From positions 16,120,001-16,184,000 of the forward strand of contig OY992838.1 of the NCBI GenBank assembly GCA_963921425.1: DNA of 64,000 bases, read 5' to 3'. Positions within the stretch are counted from its first letter, which is position 1; every line of letters starts with the position of its first letter. Shown here piece after piece: positions 23,976 through 34,715 of this stretch. Position numbers and translations under genes: made by a program. The notes beneath the pieces were generated by a model, which worked only from the letters and a program-made list of their open reading frames with translations, did not search any database and was not told the origin of the DNA. The stretch is from Dryas octopetala (lineage: Eukaryota; Streptophyta; Magnoliopsida; Rosales; Rosaceae).

Positions 23976-24908
23976 ATCTACCCCCCTTAAAAAAAATTTC
24001 GTCCTCGAAATTCCCAAGGGAAAGTAAAAGCAAAACAGTCTCACACAACACAAGCAAGCACAACCAAATCATACTTTAGAAAAACTCTTTTAATTAAAAG
24101 AAACCGAGAAAAGCACAAGCAAGAAGGAAAATAAAATACGATGCAGATCGAATCCTTCACTTGAGAGCTGCAGGTAACGAGCTTGTCGTGTTCTATACGC
24201 ATCCGTTTTCCAAGATCTTCGAGTGCATCCAGCTTGGTCATCAATTCCCTCGAGTAGTTTGCCACAGTTCTCGAAACTCTGAATTCTCCTTCTGCAGAAC
24301 TTTCATCTTCAATTACGAGTTGCTCAATCACTACTAAAGCGTTGCCACAAGAGATCGCAAAACATTAACCGCTGAGTTCTGACAAACAAACAACAGCCTA
24401 GGTCCTACCTGGCTACTACTTCAAAACTCTACTTACTCGGTGAACTAACTCTTCAACCAACTAAAGATACTACTCCACTATTTCCCTTGAACCTTTGTTC
24501 TCTAACTAATAAACTTACTCCAACTTCAAACTCTTCTAAATTCATACCTCTTACTAAGTCTCCAACTTCCAACTTTCCTGAACTTGCTGAGGAGCAGATA
24601 GGCAATGGCAGTGCAGGGGACATTTCTCAAAACTTTCTCAAACGTTTTCATGGCTCAAATAAAATACATTTCTGAAATCACTTGAAAATCATTTTCTTTC
24701 TCAAAAACTGGCTTTCACAAACATTTTCTCAACTGATTTCCTCAAACTTTCTGTAACATCACCATTCCTCACCCGGGCAGTGTGGGATCACTCACTTCTC
24801 CTCACCTGGTAGCTCGCCACTGCCTCGCGCAGCCGCCCACTCAGGGTCTTGGTCCCTGGGTCTTGCAATCCACACACTTCCGGCCGGGTCTAGCTCTGAT
24901 ACCAAATT
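23976..24908 (-). other. Internal domain of the nested element
   Basis: It contains the purine tract (23,981-23,990 on the opposite strand) and the primer-binding site (about 24,893-24,906). It also contains a 96-codon minus-strand frame (24,041-24,331) with a heptad-like stretch RELMTKLDALEDLGKRMRIE that might be a coiled coil. I do not recognise that frame as Gag. The rest is AT-rich with short CAACTT repeats. Confidence 0.75.
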
Positions 24909-26804
24909 TGTAACACCCCGAACCTCGGGCCCATAAATGCACTGAAACCTTGACATTTAAACCTCTTTTCAAAGAATGAGCCATGCACTTAATATAATAA
25001 ATAAATACGTTAAATAAATCAGAGTGTGAGCCCAAAACATTTATGTAAAATTGACTGTATAAAATCAGTTAAATCAAATTTAAAATAAGTCCCACTGCCT
25101 CGTCTTCTCCTCACTGCCTCCTCAGCCTGCTTAACCTGCAAAACACCAATAACCACACTGCACCATATCCATGGTACACCGGGTCATTCGAACAAATAAC
25201 CCGGTAAGCTCACTAGAGCTCGTATGAGTGAAATAACGAAATAATTAACCTTAATAATATCCTCAATTTCCATACTCAAAATAATCCACAAGAGTATCCA
25301 TAATTACTCAATCCCATCACAAATTCATCAACAAATATTCAAGCATCAAGATAAATATAGTTCCTCAAATTCACATCTTAAATCCCATCAATAAATAATA
25401 ATCCTCATTCTGGCAAATCAATTGCCTAAACGTCAACTATTAACCTCAATCTCGAATCGTTCACATCCTAACTCATAACCTCAATGCATAAACCATTCAT
25501 CAATTCCATCCTCAAGATTCAAGCCTAGACTTACCCAGTCCTAGTCAAATCAAATCCTAGCAAACAAATGCACACAAGCACACAAAGCAACGAAATAGAC
25601 TATCTAATTTCACTCACAGTCTAACCACGCGAAAAGACCGAAACGCCCTTCTTGGCTCCTTTGCTCGGATCTCAAATCCGGCAGCATAACGGCATCGGGA
25701 ATGAGATTTCCCAAGCCCGTGTACCTGTTAAGACCAGACAATCCATAAATACAATTCAGAAACACAATTGGGCCACTGAACGACTGAAACGGGCGGCCGC
25801 CACCACACACGGTGGCTGCCCCACCCCAAACAACACACAAATTCACACCAAAAACAACGACGAACCTTGAAAAGACTCCAGGAGTTTCCGAAGAGGCACA
25901 ACGATCGAGAAAAACCACCAAAGTCGCCGCCACACAAGGCGGAGCTACAGTGGCCGCGGCTGCAAAATAGGGGCATCGAAATCGAATCACAAATGGGTCA
26001 AACTAAGTACACAGACACGAAGGAGACGTCGAGAGGAGCCAAAACAATACCTGGGTCGACAGCCAATTCTCGCCGGAAATGGCCGAAACTGGCCGGAGAA
26101 GACGATCGGACAACCATCTTCGATCCACCGCCGTTTGAGGTCATCGGAGCATGGGGTAAACACTGGGAGACTCGCTGTGGCCTGGGGAAGAGAACCCAGG
26201 TGGTCCGGCGCCGCGATTTGGCCGGAAAATGCGAGATCGCCGACGAGAGGCTCGGCCCTGTTTTGCGTCGTTTCTCCGTCGTGGATGATCGGCCGGAAAA
26301 ATGAAGGCCACTGGGAGAGAGAGAGAAGGGAGGCGAGCAGCATGGGCTAAACACCCAGCCCAACCGCCGCCGGACGCGCCGCCACGCGCCGGTGGCAGGA
26401 ACGGCGAGGGTGAGGGGCGAGAGAGAGGCAGACGCGCGGAGAGAGAGAGAGAGAGAGAGAGAGTGTGTCTGTTATAAAAATCTGAAATTTTGGGTTTTTA
26501 AACCACTTTCGTAAAAATTACAAATTTGCCCTTTACTTCAAAAGCTCGTAACTTTCAAACCATAACTCCAATCGATGCATGCCGCGTGTCTACGAACTCG
26601 TGGGATCGAGACCTTTCCAACATGCCCAAAGTCCAAGGCGAAAGCCCACTAGTTTTAAAAGTCAACTTTTTGTCGCGCCCAATTTAACACAAAATTTTAA
26701 AAATTAACCCAAAACCTCTTTAAATTCTAAATAAATTCCCAAAATCCTTAAAATAAATTCTCAAAACATTTAAAATAAATCTTTGAAAAATACGGGGTCT
26801 TACA
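24909..26804 (-). repeat. 5' LTR of the nested element
   Basis: It is almost identical to 22,074-23,975. Visible differences include single bases near 25,692 and 25,786 and a shorter GA run near 26,440-26,463. Confidence 0.94.
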
Positions 26805-27750
26805 GAAACCAAGAAAATTATCGGCCGAGACAATATGCTCATTTTTTAGGGTTCATTTTTAGATTATGCTTGCGCATTTTCATGATGGTCTGCCTTAGGT
26901 CGTGGATATGATCTCGTCGATGCACAGACTTGACAACCACATCATCAATATAGACTTCTATAGTTTTACCAATCAAGTCATGAAAGATAGCGTTCATAGT
27001 TCTCTGATAGGTAGCTCTAGCGTTTTTAAGGCCAAATGGCATCACTAGCCATTTGTACAACTCTCTTACGCTGGGGCACCTAAATGTTGTTTTGTTCAAA
27101 TCTTCCTCATTGATGACAATCTGGTTATACCTTGCATGCCAATCCATGAACGAAAGAAGTTCATGTTTAGCCGTACCATCAATCAAGAAGTCGGTCATGG
27201 GCATGAGATATTCATCCTTTGGGGTTGCCAAGTTCAAATTTCTAAAATCAATGCAAACTATAATTTTCCCATTCTTTTTAACTATCGGTACTATATTAGA
27301 AATCCAATCCGCATATTGAACAGGATAAATAAAATTCGCTTTAAGAAATCTTTTGATTTCTTTTGTAACTTTACTTTCAACCTCGGCAGAGAACCGCCAA
27401 GGTAATTGTACATACGGCTTAAAACCCTTTTTCATAGGTAATTTATATTCAACATGTTCTCTGTCTAAACCCGACATTTCATGATAATGCAAAGAAAAAC
27501 AGACCCCATATTCCTTTAAGAGGTTGATCATTTCAGAGGGCTCATCTGATCCTAAAAGCTTGCTCACAAAAATTGGTCGGGGGTCCTCCTCGCTTCCAAG
27601 GTTAATTTCTTCTAAAGGATCTTGAACCTCGGCATATCTGTCTTCGAGCTCGGCCAGGGCATAATCAAGATCCTTTAGCTCAATCTCCTTTGGCCATTCT
27701 TCTGATAAAAACTCCATCGAAACCTCGGCCAGGATAGAGCTTATAGTCAT
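26805..27750 (-). pseudogene. Ty3/gypsy reverse transcriptase relic
   Basis: A 303-codon open frame carries the gypsy reverse transcriptase. It has EYKLPMKKGFKPYVQLPWRF, ADWISNIVPIVKKNGKIIVC, DFRNLN, MPFGLKN, then the catalytic YIDDVVVKS. A TGA replaces the expected cysteine codon after KMNPKK. The next residues (AYCLGR, then in another frame ADNFLGF) run up to the nested LTR element and resume at 22,073. Upstream linker sequence is acidic (EELEDRYAEVQDP region). The lineage looks like the Tat-type non-chromovirus group, judged only from overall resemblance. Confidence 0.93.
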
Positions 27751-27813
27751 TTCTTTTCCATCACTGGGGTTGGTCTTCTTCGAACTGGATTAAATTTGGT
27801 AATGTTGTCTTTA

Positions 27814-28335
27814 TCATTGAATCTCTTGATCAAACAAATCTCTTACGGCCGAAGACTCCCCTTCAAACTTAGAGTATACTACACTAGTAGGTTGTCCATG
27901 CTCATTGTATCCCTCAAGTCTTAGACATCCAATATCGCCATCGTATGTTCGTGCCAAAGCAAAGCTTGTCGTGGCATGGAAGGGTCTTGGGTCAGCATCT
28001 ACAACCTCCACTTTGTTTCCCTTCCACATAATCAGTTTTTGAATTAGGGTTGATGGAAAACAAAGATTGGAATGTATCCAGTCCCAGCCGATCAAAGCAT
28101 TGTATGAAGACTGGGAATGTGCAATGTAGAATGCAGCTTTCTAAACCCTATTGCCTACTTGGAGATCCACGGGTAAACATCTGATGGACTTATGAGGCAA
28201 TCCCATGTAATTGGAGATATACAGGTCTGTCCTAATCAAATCTTTGTTTGGTTTACCCAGCTTTTCCATCATTTTTCTCAGCAGAATGTTCACTGCAACG
28301 GCCACAAATGGCCAGTAGAGTGCAGTGCAGGTTTT
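27814..28335 (-). pseudogene. Ty3/gypsy protease-region relic
   Basis: The minus strand reads AVNILLRKMMEKLGKPNKDL then TDLYISNYMGL and LPVDLQVGNRV, a stop, then KAAFYIAHSQSSYNALIGWD. It continues as the 93-codon frame 27,814-28,095 with GYNEHGQPTSVVYSKFEGES. This is the aspartic-protease and linker segment that precedes reverse transcriptase in this gypsy group; the active-site DSG itself lies upstream and is not recognisable. At least one nonsense codon and one frame break separate it from the polymerase frame. Confidence 0.78.
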
Positions 28336-29021
28336 TCGATAAACAACTAGTGACGGGTAAAAACCATTTATAGCTCATCAGGGGTTTGCTCAACTACTAC
28401 CTTAGGCAAATTTTAGCTTTTGGAGACGAATCATACAAATGAGTCTCTTGATCCTCCAAATATATACACATAATTTTTCTTTTAATAAATTTTCACAAAA
28501 ATCATTATAAATTTTTTGGCCTAACATAATAGATTAATAGGTATAGAATCCAATGAAAAAGAAAACATTTTGGACCTTTCCTTTCTCATTACTTTGGCAG
28601 TTGCCAAGTGCCACCTACCAGAAAATTAATGATAAAATGGGAAATAAATTTGCTAGAGGGGTCAATTATTTGATTGATCCTCTGCTTCCCATTTTCATTT
28701 TTCCTGTCAAATTTTCATGTCATTTTTCAGATGTGATAAAAGATTGATTGATGGAAAATGTTACAAATGGTCTCTAAGTTTTTTTCTTGCAGACATGGTG
28801 GGTCAAGGAGAATTGATTTTCAGCTACTTCATCGGTAAACCAGTTGGATGATTGAACCAAGAGACTAAAAGGGGAACTCTTCTTTGGTTACGTCAGCATG
28901 ATTGAGTACCTGATCTGAGTAGTTGGGTGCTTTTAATGCAATTGTTGCTGGTGTTTATATTTAAAAGTGGCAGACCAGTACTATCAAAATCTAACAATTT
29001 TTAGATATTACCATAATCGTC
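28336..29021. other. Upstream flank of the ALDH3 fragment
   Basis: AT-rich sequence that includes TATATTTAAAAG at about 28,955, a plausible TATA region about 60 bases before the aldehyde dehydrogenase start codon. I see nothing else. Confidence 0.4.
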
Positions 29022-29492
29022 ATGGAAGCAATGAGAGCACAACCTGCAGAAGAATCTTTGTCTGATGAGCTAAGGCAAGCCTTCAAAAGTGGTAGAACCC
29101 GAAGTGTTGCATGGAGGAAAAACCAACTCAGTGCCCTTCTTCAGCTCATCAAGGACCATGAAGAAAAGATTTTCAAAGCACTCCATCAAGATCTTGGCAA
29201 GCACCCAGTTGAAGCTTACAGGGATAAGGTAGCTTGCTCTTCTGTACAATGCATGCCTTATGTATGTATGTATGTATGTGTCTTTGGCCTTTGCCCATGA
29301 GAAGGTTTTAACATTAGAACTTTTTCAAGGCAAAGAAATTGGTCTATATATAACAATTGCAAAAACAAGTTTTGCTTTTTGATTGTCATTTGTTGACATG
29401 GGCTCTGACAATTTTAATTGCAGATTGGAGTTGTGGTGAAATCACTCAACTATTCTTTGAGCAATTTAGAGAAATGGGTGTCCCCTAAAAAG
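29022..29492 (+). pseudogene. ALDH3-type aldehyde dehydrogenase, first two exons only
   Basis: Class 3 aldehyde dehydrogenases oxidise aldehydes to acids with NAD(P). Exon 1 (29,022-29,228, 69 codons) reads MEAMRAQPAEESLSDELRQA onward through WRKNQL and LHQDLGKHPVEAYRDK, then a GTAGCT donor. Exon 2 (29,424-29,492, 23 codons) follows TTGCAG and reads IGVVVKSLNYSLSNLEKWVS then PKK, before GTAATA. Both exons are undamaged and resemble the plant ALDH3F group. The family is about 480 residues, and the catalytic cysteine, glutamate and NAD-binding exons are not found anywhere in the following 34 kb. I infer a truncated copy, though an extremely long intron cannot be formally excluded. Confidence 0.85.
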
Positions 29493-31839
29493 GTAATATG
29501 ATTAATTGATCATTTTTGGGTATGGTTGTGTTCAGCCTTGAGCTTTACTGAAAATGATTAAGATGGTGAGCAGACCCAAAATTAATCATAGATAATCATG
29601 CATTAATTGAACAATATAGATAATCATGCATTAATTGAACGTTTTGGAAAATACAAAGAACATCACATGAATACATGTACAATGAGAATAATACAATAAA
29701 ACCCATACAATACAATGACTCGTCGCTATATAGCTAGCCAGCTGTCTGTGTTACTATGTAGCATAACAAGTGATGCAAAATGCACACTTGTTAATTGCTA
29801 CATAACTTGGGTTTCCACCATTTGGGCTAGCAATAGGCGTATGGCCTTGGTCCTTTGGGCTAGGGTTATGTGCATGGCCCATAGTGCATGGGTTGCATGG
29901 GTGGTCCATGTCATGATATGATGTGGCATGGTTGACCATTGACTTTGACCTTTGACCTTTGACTTTGACCAAAAGTCAACCTTGACCAAAAAGATTCCCC
30001 AAAAGATTCTATCTGAGATTTTCCAAAGATTCCTTCCAGATTCCAGATCCTTCGAGAAGATTCCCTCAAGATTATTTTTCTCATTTTTTCCATTTTTAGC
30101 TCAAAATAGCCTCATTTAGCTTCTTTCTCCATCATTGCTTCATTTAACCTACAAAACACTAAAACAAACTAACAAGACCTAAAATATCGAGTTCTTGCAC
30201 TCGAGGTTAGGGAATTAGCATCATAAAATGATGCAATTTGGACACTCAACATGCGCCAAGACTTCAGCCCAAGACCAGCAGCCATGCGCAAGGACAAGAG
30301 GAACCCTAGCTAGGCTAGGCGTGAGTCACTTAAGCCCACAAGGCCTAGCCTTGCCGCAAGCCCACATGCTCCTAACCCTAGCTGCTGCCGCAAGTCTTCT
30401 TCTCCTTGCCTCTCATGGATTGCACCTCTATAAATATGTCATATACTTCAGAACCCTAGAGCTCTTGCCTCCTAGTTTATTTTCAGTTTTTAGGTTTTAT
30501 TTTTTTCAGAAAGTTAGAGTGAGAGGGAGCCGAATTCAGAGAGAGTTAGAGAGAGAAGGTGGCGTGACTAGTGAGAGAGAGAAGGAACCAGCCCTTGCCG
30601 CAAGCCCTAGCTCACCTTTCCGTGAGTTCCTCCTGCTTGCTAGGTGCCTCCTTCTTCCTCTCTTCTTGCCGCAGCCACCCTTGTGTTGAATCTCTGATTT
30701 TTGTTTTTTTTTTTTGTTCTAGAATTCTGATTTCATGCTTAGTTATGCTTCTGAATTTATTTAGTTATGTTTTTAAATTAATATTAGTTTGTGTTTCTGA
30801 TTTGTGCACCAATATGAATTGGGATTTCATTATTTGTTGATGTTTTCTTTTATTTAATTTAATTATGTAAGTTTATTTATTCTATCTTGCGTGTTAGTTG
30901 TAGGTTGATTAATGGATTTGCATACTTTAACAAATCATTTATTCGTCTCTTGGTCTGTTAGTTTGATGTTTGCATGTATTAAATTTCCATTATCTATTTG
31001 AACCCGTCACTAGTTGTTTGCATCCTTTGACTGGCCACCTTAGGGTAATTGCATCTAGAAAGAACAATTTGCATAATACAGTTTTATGCGTTGTACTAAT
31101 TTAATTCAATTGAGCATACATTAATTTAGTATTATAACAAGGAAAGAGAAGCAAATAGTAATATGTTGGAAGAAAACCCGTGGTATAACAATGGTTAACT
31201 AGGTAAAAACTATGAAACAATTACGTTCACATGAGTATGGCAAAAAATAGCAAGTTTAGCACATGAAAACCATAAAACTTACAACAAGAGAGATAATTTT
31301 GCGGACAACTTAAGATCATACTCATGTGTTATACAATTCACATTTTTATAGTGTCATTAAGGCTTAATCCACCATGATACTCTAAAATGAGTATTCTGAC
31401 TTTTAGAGTTGTCCATGAGCCTTTTTAAAGAACTCCAAATGCACTCTGTAGGACATCTGCAACATATTATTATTATAGTTATTTTTAAATTATCTGTTAT
31501 ATAAGGGCTGAATGATGCTCAATTGAATTATAGGAATCATAAGTAATACCAAAATGCACAACTCTGAATGATTTGAGAAGCAAAACTAGTGCGGACAAAC
31601 GTAAAATGCAAAAGGAAAATCTGAATGGTTTTTATGTCTATTCAAAACTCTGAATGGTTTTCATAACAACCTCTTAACTATGAGCTATAAATGGTTTGAT
31701 TTAATAGTTATAAAATATCATTGGAAATCAACTAGTGCGGAATCAGAAGTGCGGAATTCCCTATAGGATACTAACATATTAGGGTATTAGCTTCCCTCTT
31801 ATAGTAATTTGCATGTTTAGTGTCCCATTAAGTGAATTT
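29493..31839. other. Unclassified sequence, LTR-like in part
   Basis: After the ALDH3 exons the sequence becomes repeat-like. It has a duplicated TAGATAATCATGCATTAATTG phrase near 29,600. The 30,180-30,700 stretch has a TATAAATATG at about 30,429 followed by a GA-rich leader, which resembles an LTR promoter. The phrase ATCATAAAATGATGCAA near 30,220 is echoed at about 45,528, beside a gypsy relic. I cannot define ends, so no element is called. Confidence 0.4.
29932..29990 (+). promoter_or_regulatory. Cluster of W-box cores (TTGACC/TTGACT)
   Basis: Six or so TTGACC or TTGACT cores, plus GTCAACC and GGTCAA on the other strand, occur within 60 bases. W-boxes are WRKY-factor binding sites. The cluster is beyond chance for this composition, although simple-sequence expansion of CTTTGAC could also produce it. 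Confidence 0.5.
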
Positions 31840-32027
31840 TGTTGTAAATATATTGTTATATGTGGCTATTCCTGTAATTAGTTGTAGGGGCATACTAGTA
31901 AATATTCAAAACCTAGTAAACCCTACTTCTATATAAGGATATTTATATCATGAATGAAATAGACTGATGATATTCTCTCTGCCTCCTCTTTTCCACAAAC
32001 CCTAAATTTCTACATTCTTTTACAACA
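31840..32027 (+). repeat. 5' LTR of the copia element
   Basis: It begins TGTTGTAAATATATTG and ends TTTTACAACA. A TATATAAGG box near 31,931 would drive transcription. Confidence 0.96.
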
Positions 32028-32279
32028 CGTTATCAGCATGAAGAGCTCTAAGGATTGTGGATCGCCAAACAATAGAGGATCATCCTTCAATCTGTTCTTC
32101 AACCAAGTAGGTTTATAAAACAATTTTATGTTTATGTTTTGAAATCTTTGATTGATTGAAAAATCCTCCATGAGGCATGAACCCTAAATCTATGTGATTG
32201 ATTTATTTGGGATTACATATATTTTATACATGCTTCCTTGAATTGAATGATTAAATAATAATAAAAAGAGGAAGAATTT

Positions 32280-33012
32280 ATTGGGGTGATCGGAAACCAC
32301 CCCGTGCGGCCAGCAGCCACCAGCCCCCTCACCCACGCGCGCTGCCTGCAGCAGCCCCTCGCTGCCAGCAGCAGCTCTCGCGCGCGCAGCAGCGCCTCGC
32401 TGCCAGCAGCAGCTCTCGCGCGCGCAGCAGCGCCTCGCTGCCTCGCTCCCGCAGTAGTGCCTCGCTGCCAGCAGCAGCCCTCGCGCCCGCAGCAGCGCCT
32501 CGCATCGCTGCCAGCAGCAGCGTCACCTTGCAAGAAAGCCCCCTCACAGCAGCGCAACCTTGCTGCCTTGCGGAGGCGCAGCCTAGCAGCAGCAGCCCTT
32601 CGCCCTTCGCTGCCAGCAGCAGCAGCGCCTCGCTGCCTGCAGCAGCCAGCCCTCCTCGCTGCCTGCAGCAGCCAGCCCTCCTCGCTGCCAGCAGCAGCAC
32701 GCACCTTTGCAGCAGCGCCCAGCCATGCATGCTGCCAGCAGCCTTGCTGCCCAGCAGGCAGCCCACCAAGCATGCAGCCCAGGCCAGCAGCCCAGGCCCA
32801 AGGAGCCAGCCCAGCAGGCCCGTGCAGCCAGCCTTGCAGCGGCCCAGCAGCGCCTCGCAGGCCCACTCCCACGCTACCAGCCCAGCAGGCCCGCCATGTC
32901 AGCGCCACGCTGGCAGCCCAGCAGGCCCACCACCAAGCTGCCACGTCAACTCCATGCATGCGCCACCAAGCTGCCACGTCAGCGCCACTCCCACGTTGAC
33001 ACATGGCAAGCC
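32280..33012 (+). repeat. Very GC-rich CAGCAGC/GCC leader of the copia element
   Basis: About 730 bases of imperfect CCAGCAGCAGC, CGCGCGCAGCAGCGCCTCGC and CCCAGCAGGCC repeats stand out sharply from the AT-rich surroundings. Long alanine/serine/glutamine open frames exist on both strands only because AT-rich stop codons are scarce. The tandem phrase GCAGCAGCTCTCGCGCGCGC occurs twice near 32,365 and 32,408. It lies in the untranslated leader between primer-binding site and gag. Confidence 0.85.
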
Positions 33013-33029
33013 TCCTGAAACTTTGTAAA

Positions 33030-33118
33030 AATGAAATGATTAATTCTTGCCATGCCTGGGGTTTGAACCCAGGACCTCTTTTGCACTACCTTGCACCTTA
33101 ACCACTGTGCTGCTGATG
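33030..33118 (-). repeat. tRNA-like/SINE-head-like sequence in the copia leader
   Basis: On the minus strand CAGCACAGTGGTTAAGG resembles a pol III A-box region of the tRNA-Ser/Leu type, and GGTTCAAACCCC about 35 bases later matches a B-box. A short stem (CCTGGGG/CCCCAGG) brackets the B-box. This could be a SINE head or a tRNA-related remnant picked up by the retrotransposon. Boxes alone do not prove pol III activity. Confidence 0.5.
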
Positions 33119-33495
33119 GTTTATTATTATTATGCAAACCATTTAATATATATACTCTAAATGTCAGAAACTTTTATTCAAACAATTTTGTGATATTTTT
33201 CTGTTGTATTTGGGTATATGAATATTTTACTTGTTTAAATTTTTGCACTAGAATATATGTGTAGAAATTGCAGGTAATTAATGAACCAGTAGTTCATACA
33301 TAAATATTGAACCTGTAGCTTCAATAATGCCGTATAAGGAACCTGAAGTTTCCTTCATAAATTCACCATACATGATAAAACCAGTAGATTTTACATGTCT
33401 ATACCATGTTATAGAACTTGAAGTTCTTATTTATTGCTTATCGATGTTATTGCCCGAAGCACTAATTATAATTATTTGTTCCTTTCAACCAAAGA

Positions 33496-34521
33496 ATGTC
33501 AAATCTCAACAAGCTTGATTTTGTCGCTTTGGAAGTTTCCGGAAGAAACTATCTAAAGTGGACTCAAGATGTTAAGCTTCATTTGACTGCCAAGAAGATG
33601 AGATCGACAATCAATGCAGACAATGTTGTCGCAGAATCTCTTAAGGCAAGTGCCATGATCTTCATTAGGAAGCATATGGAGGAAGCACTTCAAGTTGAGT
33701 ACCTCGCTGAAGAGGATCCACGAGCTCTTTGGGTTGCTCTGGAAGAGCGGTTTGACCATCAAAAGACCATTTTCTTGCCTGAAGCAAGACATGATTGGCA
33801 GAACATTCGTTTCCAGGATTTCAAATCCGTGAATGAGTATAATTCGGAGATCTGCCGGATCCGGTCACTCCTCAAATTTTGTGGGGAGGAGCTTACCGAA
33901 GCTGACCTATTGGAGAAGACTTTCTCCACCTTCCCTGCCTCCTGTTTGGTCCTGCAGCAACAATACAGGGAGAGGAATTTTACCAAGTTCTCGGCATTGA
34001 TCACTACTCTGTTGCTCGCTGAAAAGAACAACAACTTATTAATGAGAAATGATCAAGCCCAACCTGTCGGTACTAAAGCAGCACCATTGCCTGAAGCAAA
34101 CGTTGTTGCTTATCGCGATTCAAACCGCGAAAGAGGATACCGAGGTCATGGAAAAGGCACAAAGTCTGACCGCCCGAGATATGGAAGGAAAGGTTCTCAG
34201 AGGAATGGCCTGTATGACCGAGGCCAACGTGGCCATGGCCCACGTGGTAGGAACCACGGTCTCTCGGCCCCAAGAACTCGAAATGAGAGGAACACTGGTC
34301 CGGCCCGTCGCCACCAGAATCAGAATCAGAATGATCTCTGTTACCGATGTGGAGGAACTGATCACTGGTCCCGCACCTGCCGTGCATCAGCGCAAGCTGT
34401 AAATGAGTATCACGCCAGTCGCGGAACTCGAGAGACCAATCTCGTTGAGGGATCATTTCCTATGGATACCACCTTAGAGGTCACTGATTTTCAGACTGCT
34501 ACTGGACACTTTGAGGACTAG
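33496..34521 (+). CDS. Copia Gag polyprotein
   Basis: A 341-codon open frame encodes the capsid/nucleocapsid of the copia element. Residues 1-190 form the retrotransposon Gag (UBN2-like) domain, with NYLKWTQDVKLHLTAK, LWVALEERFDHQKT and NEYNSEICRIRSLLKFCGEE. Residues about 205-285 are arginine/glycine-rich. A CCHC zinc knuckle CYRCGGTDHWSRTC follows near residue 285-298. The frame ends FED then TAG. It is undamaged, while the downstream pol is not, so particles might still form. The start ATG is preceded by the GC-rich leader. Confidence 0.92.
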   Translation: MSNLNKLDFVALEVSGRNYLKWTQDVKLHLTAKKMRSTINADNVVAESLKASAMIFIRKHMEEALQVEYLAEEDPRALWVALEERFDHQKTIFLPEARHDWQNIRFQDFKSVNEYNSEICRIRSLLKFCGEELTEADLLEKTFSTFPASCLVLQQQYRERNFTKFSALITTLLLAEKNNNLLMRNDQAQPVGTKAAPLPEANVVAYRDSNRERGYRGHGKGTKSDRPRYGRKGSQRNGLYDRGQRGHGPRGRNHGLSAPRTRNERNTGPARRHQNQNQNDLCYRCGGTDHWSRTCRASAQAVNEYHASRGTRETNLVEGSFPMDTTLEVTDFQTATGHFED

Positions 34522-34715
34522 AAACTCGATGACATGGATATGATCGGCGCTTGTGCCGTATTTATTTTCTGAATAATGTTTTTCTTATTCGGATTATTTT
34601 GGTGATTTATGATTTGGATTATTTGTTTTGGAAATTTGGTTATGCTCGAATATTATTTAATTCAATTAAGTTATTTTCATACATGTGATCTATTGAATTA
34701 AATTTATGAATAAGC

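Larger units (their letters stand above)
22074..26804 (-). mobile_element. Non-autonomous LTR retrotransposon nested in gypsy pol
   Basis: Two direct terminal repeats of about 1.9 kb (22,074-23,975 and 24,909-26,804) enclose only 933 bases and have TG/CA ends. A perfect 5-bp target duplication GAAAC flanks the element (22,069-22,073 and 26,805-26,809). On the minus strand a primer-binding site TGGTATCAGAGC follows the 5' LTR and a purine tract AAGGGGGG precedes the 3' LTR. There is no gag or pol, so it depends on another element for movement. The terminal repeats differ at only a few sites plus the length of a GA run, so the insertion is young. It lies exactly inside a gypsy reverse transcriptase reading frame. 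Confidence 0.95.

Noticed and set aside
22775..26363. Several 70-145-codon open frames repeated in the two LTRs
   Set aside because: They occur on both strands of a GC-rich LTR, overlap each other and carry no domain; duplication is explained by the LTR pair.
32213..33028. Long overlapping open frames on both strands (up to 263 codons) in the GC-rich leader
   Set aside because: They are low-complexity alanine, serine, glutamine or tryptophan/glycine-rich translations of one tandem repeat and exist in several frames at once; a lack of AT-rich stop codons explains them.
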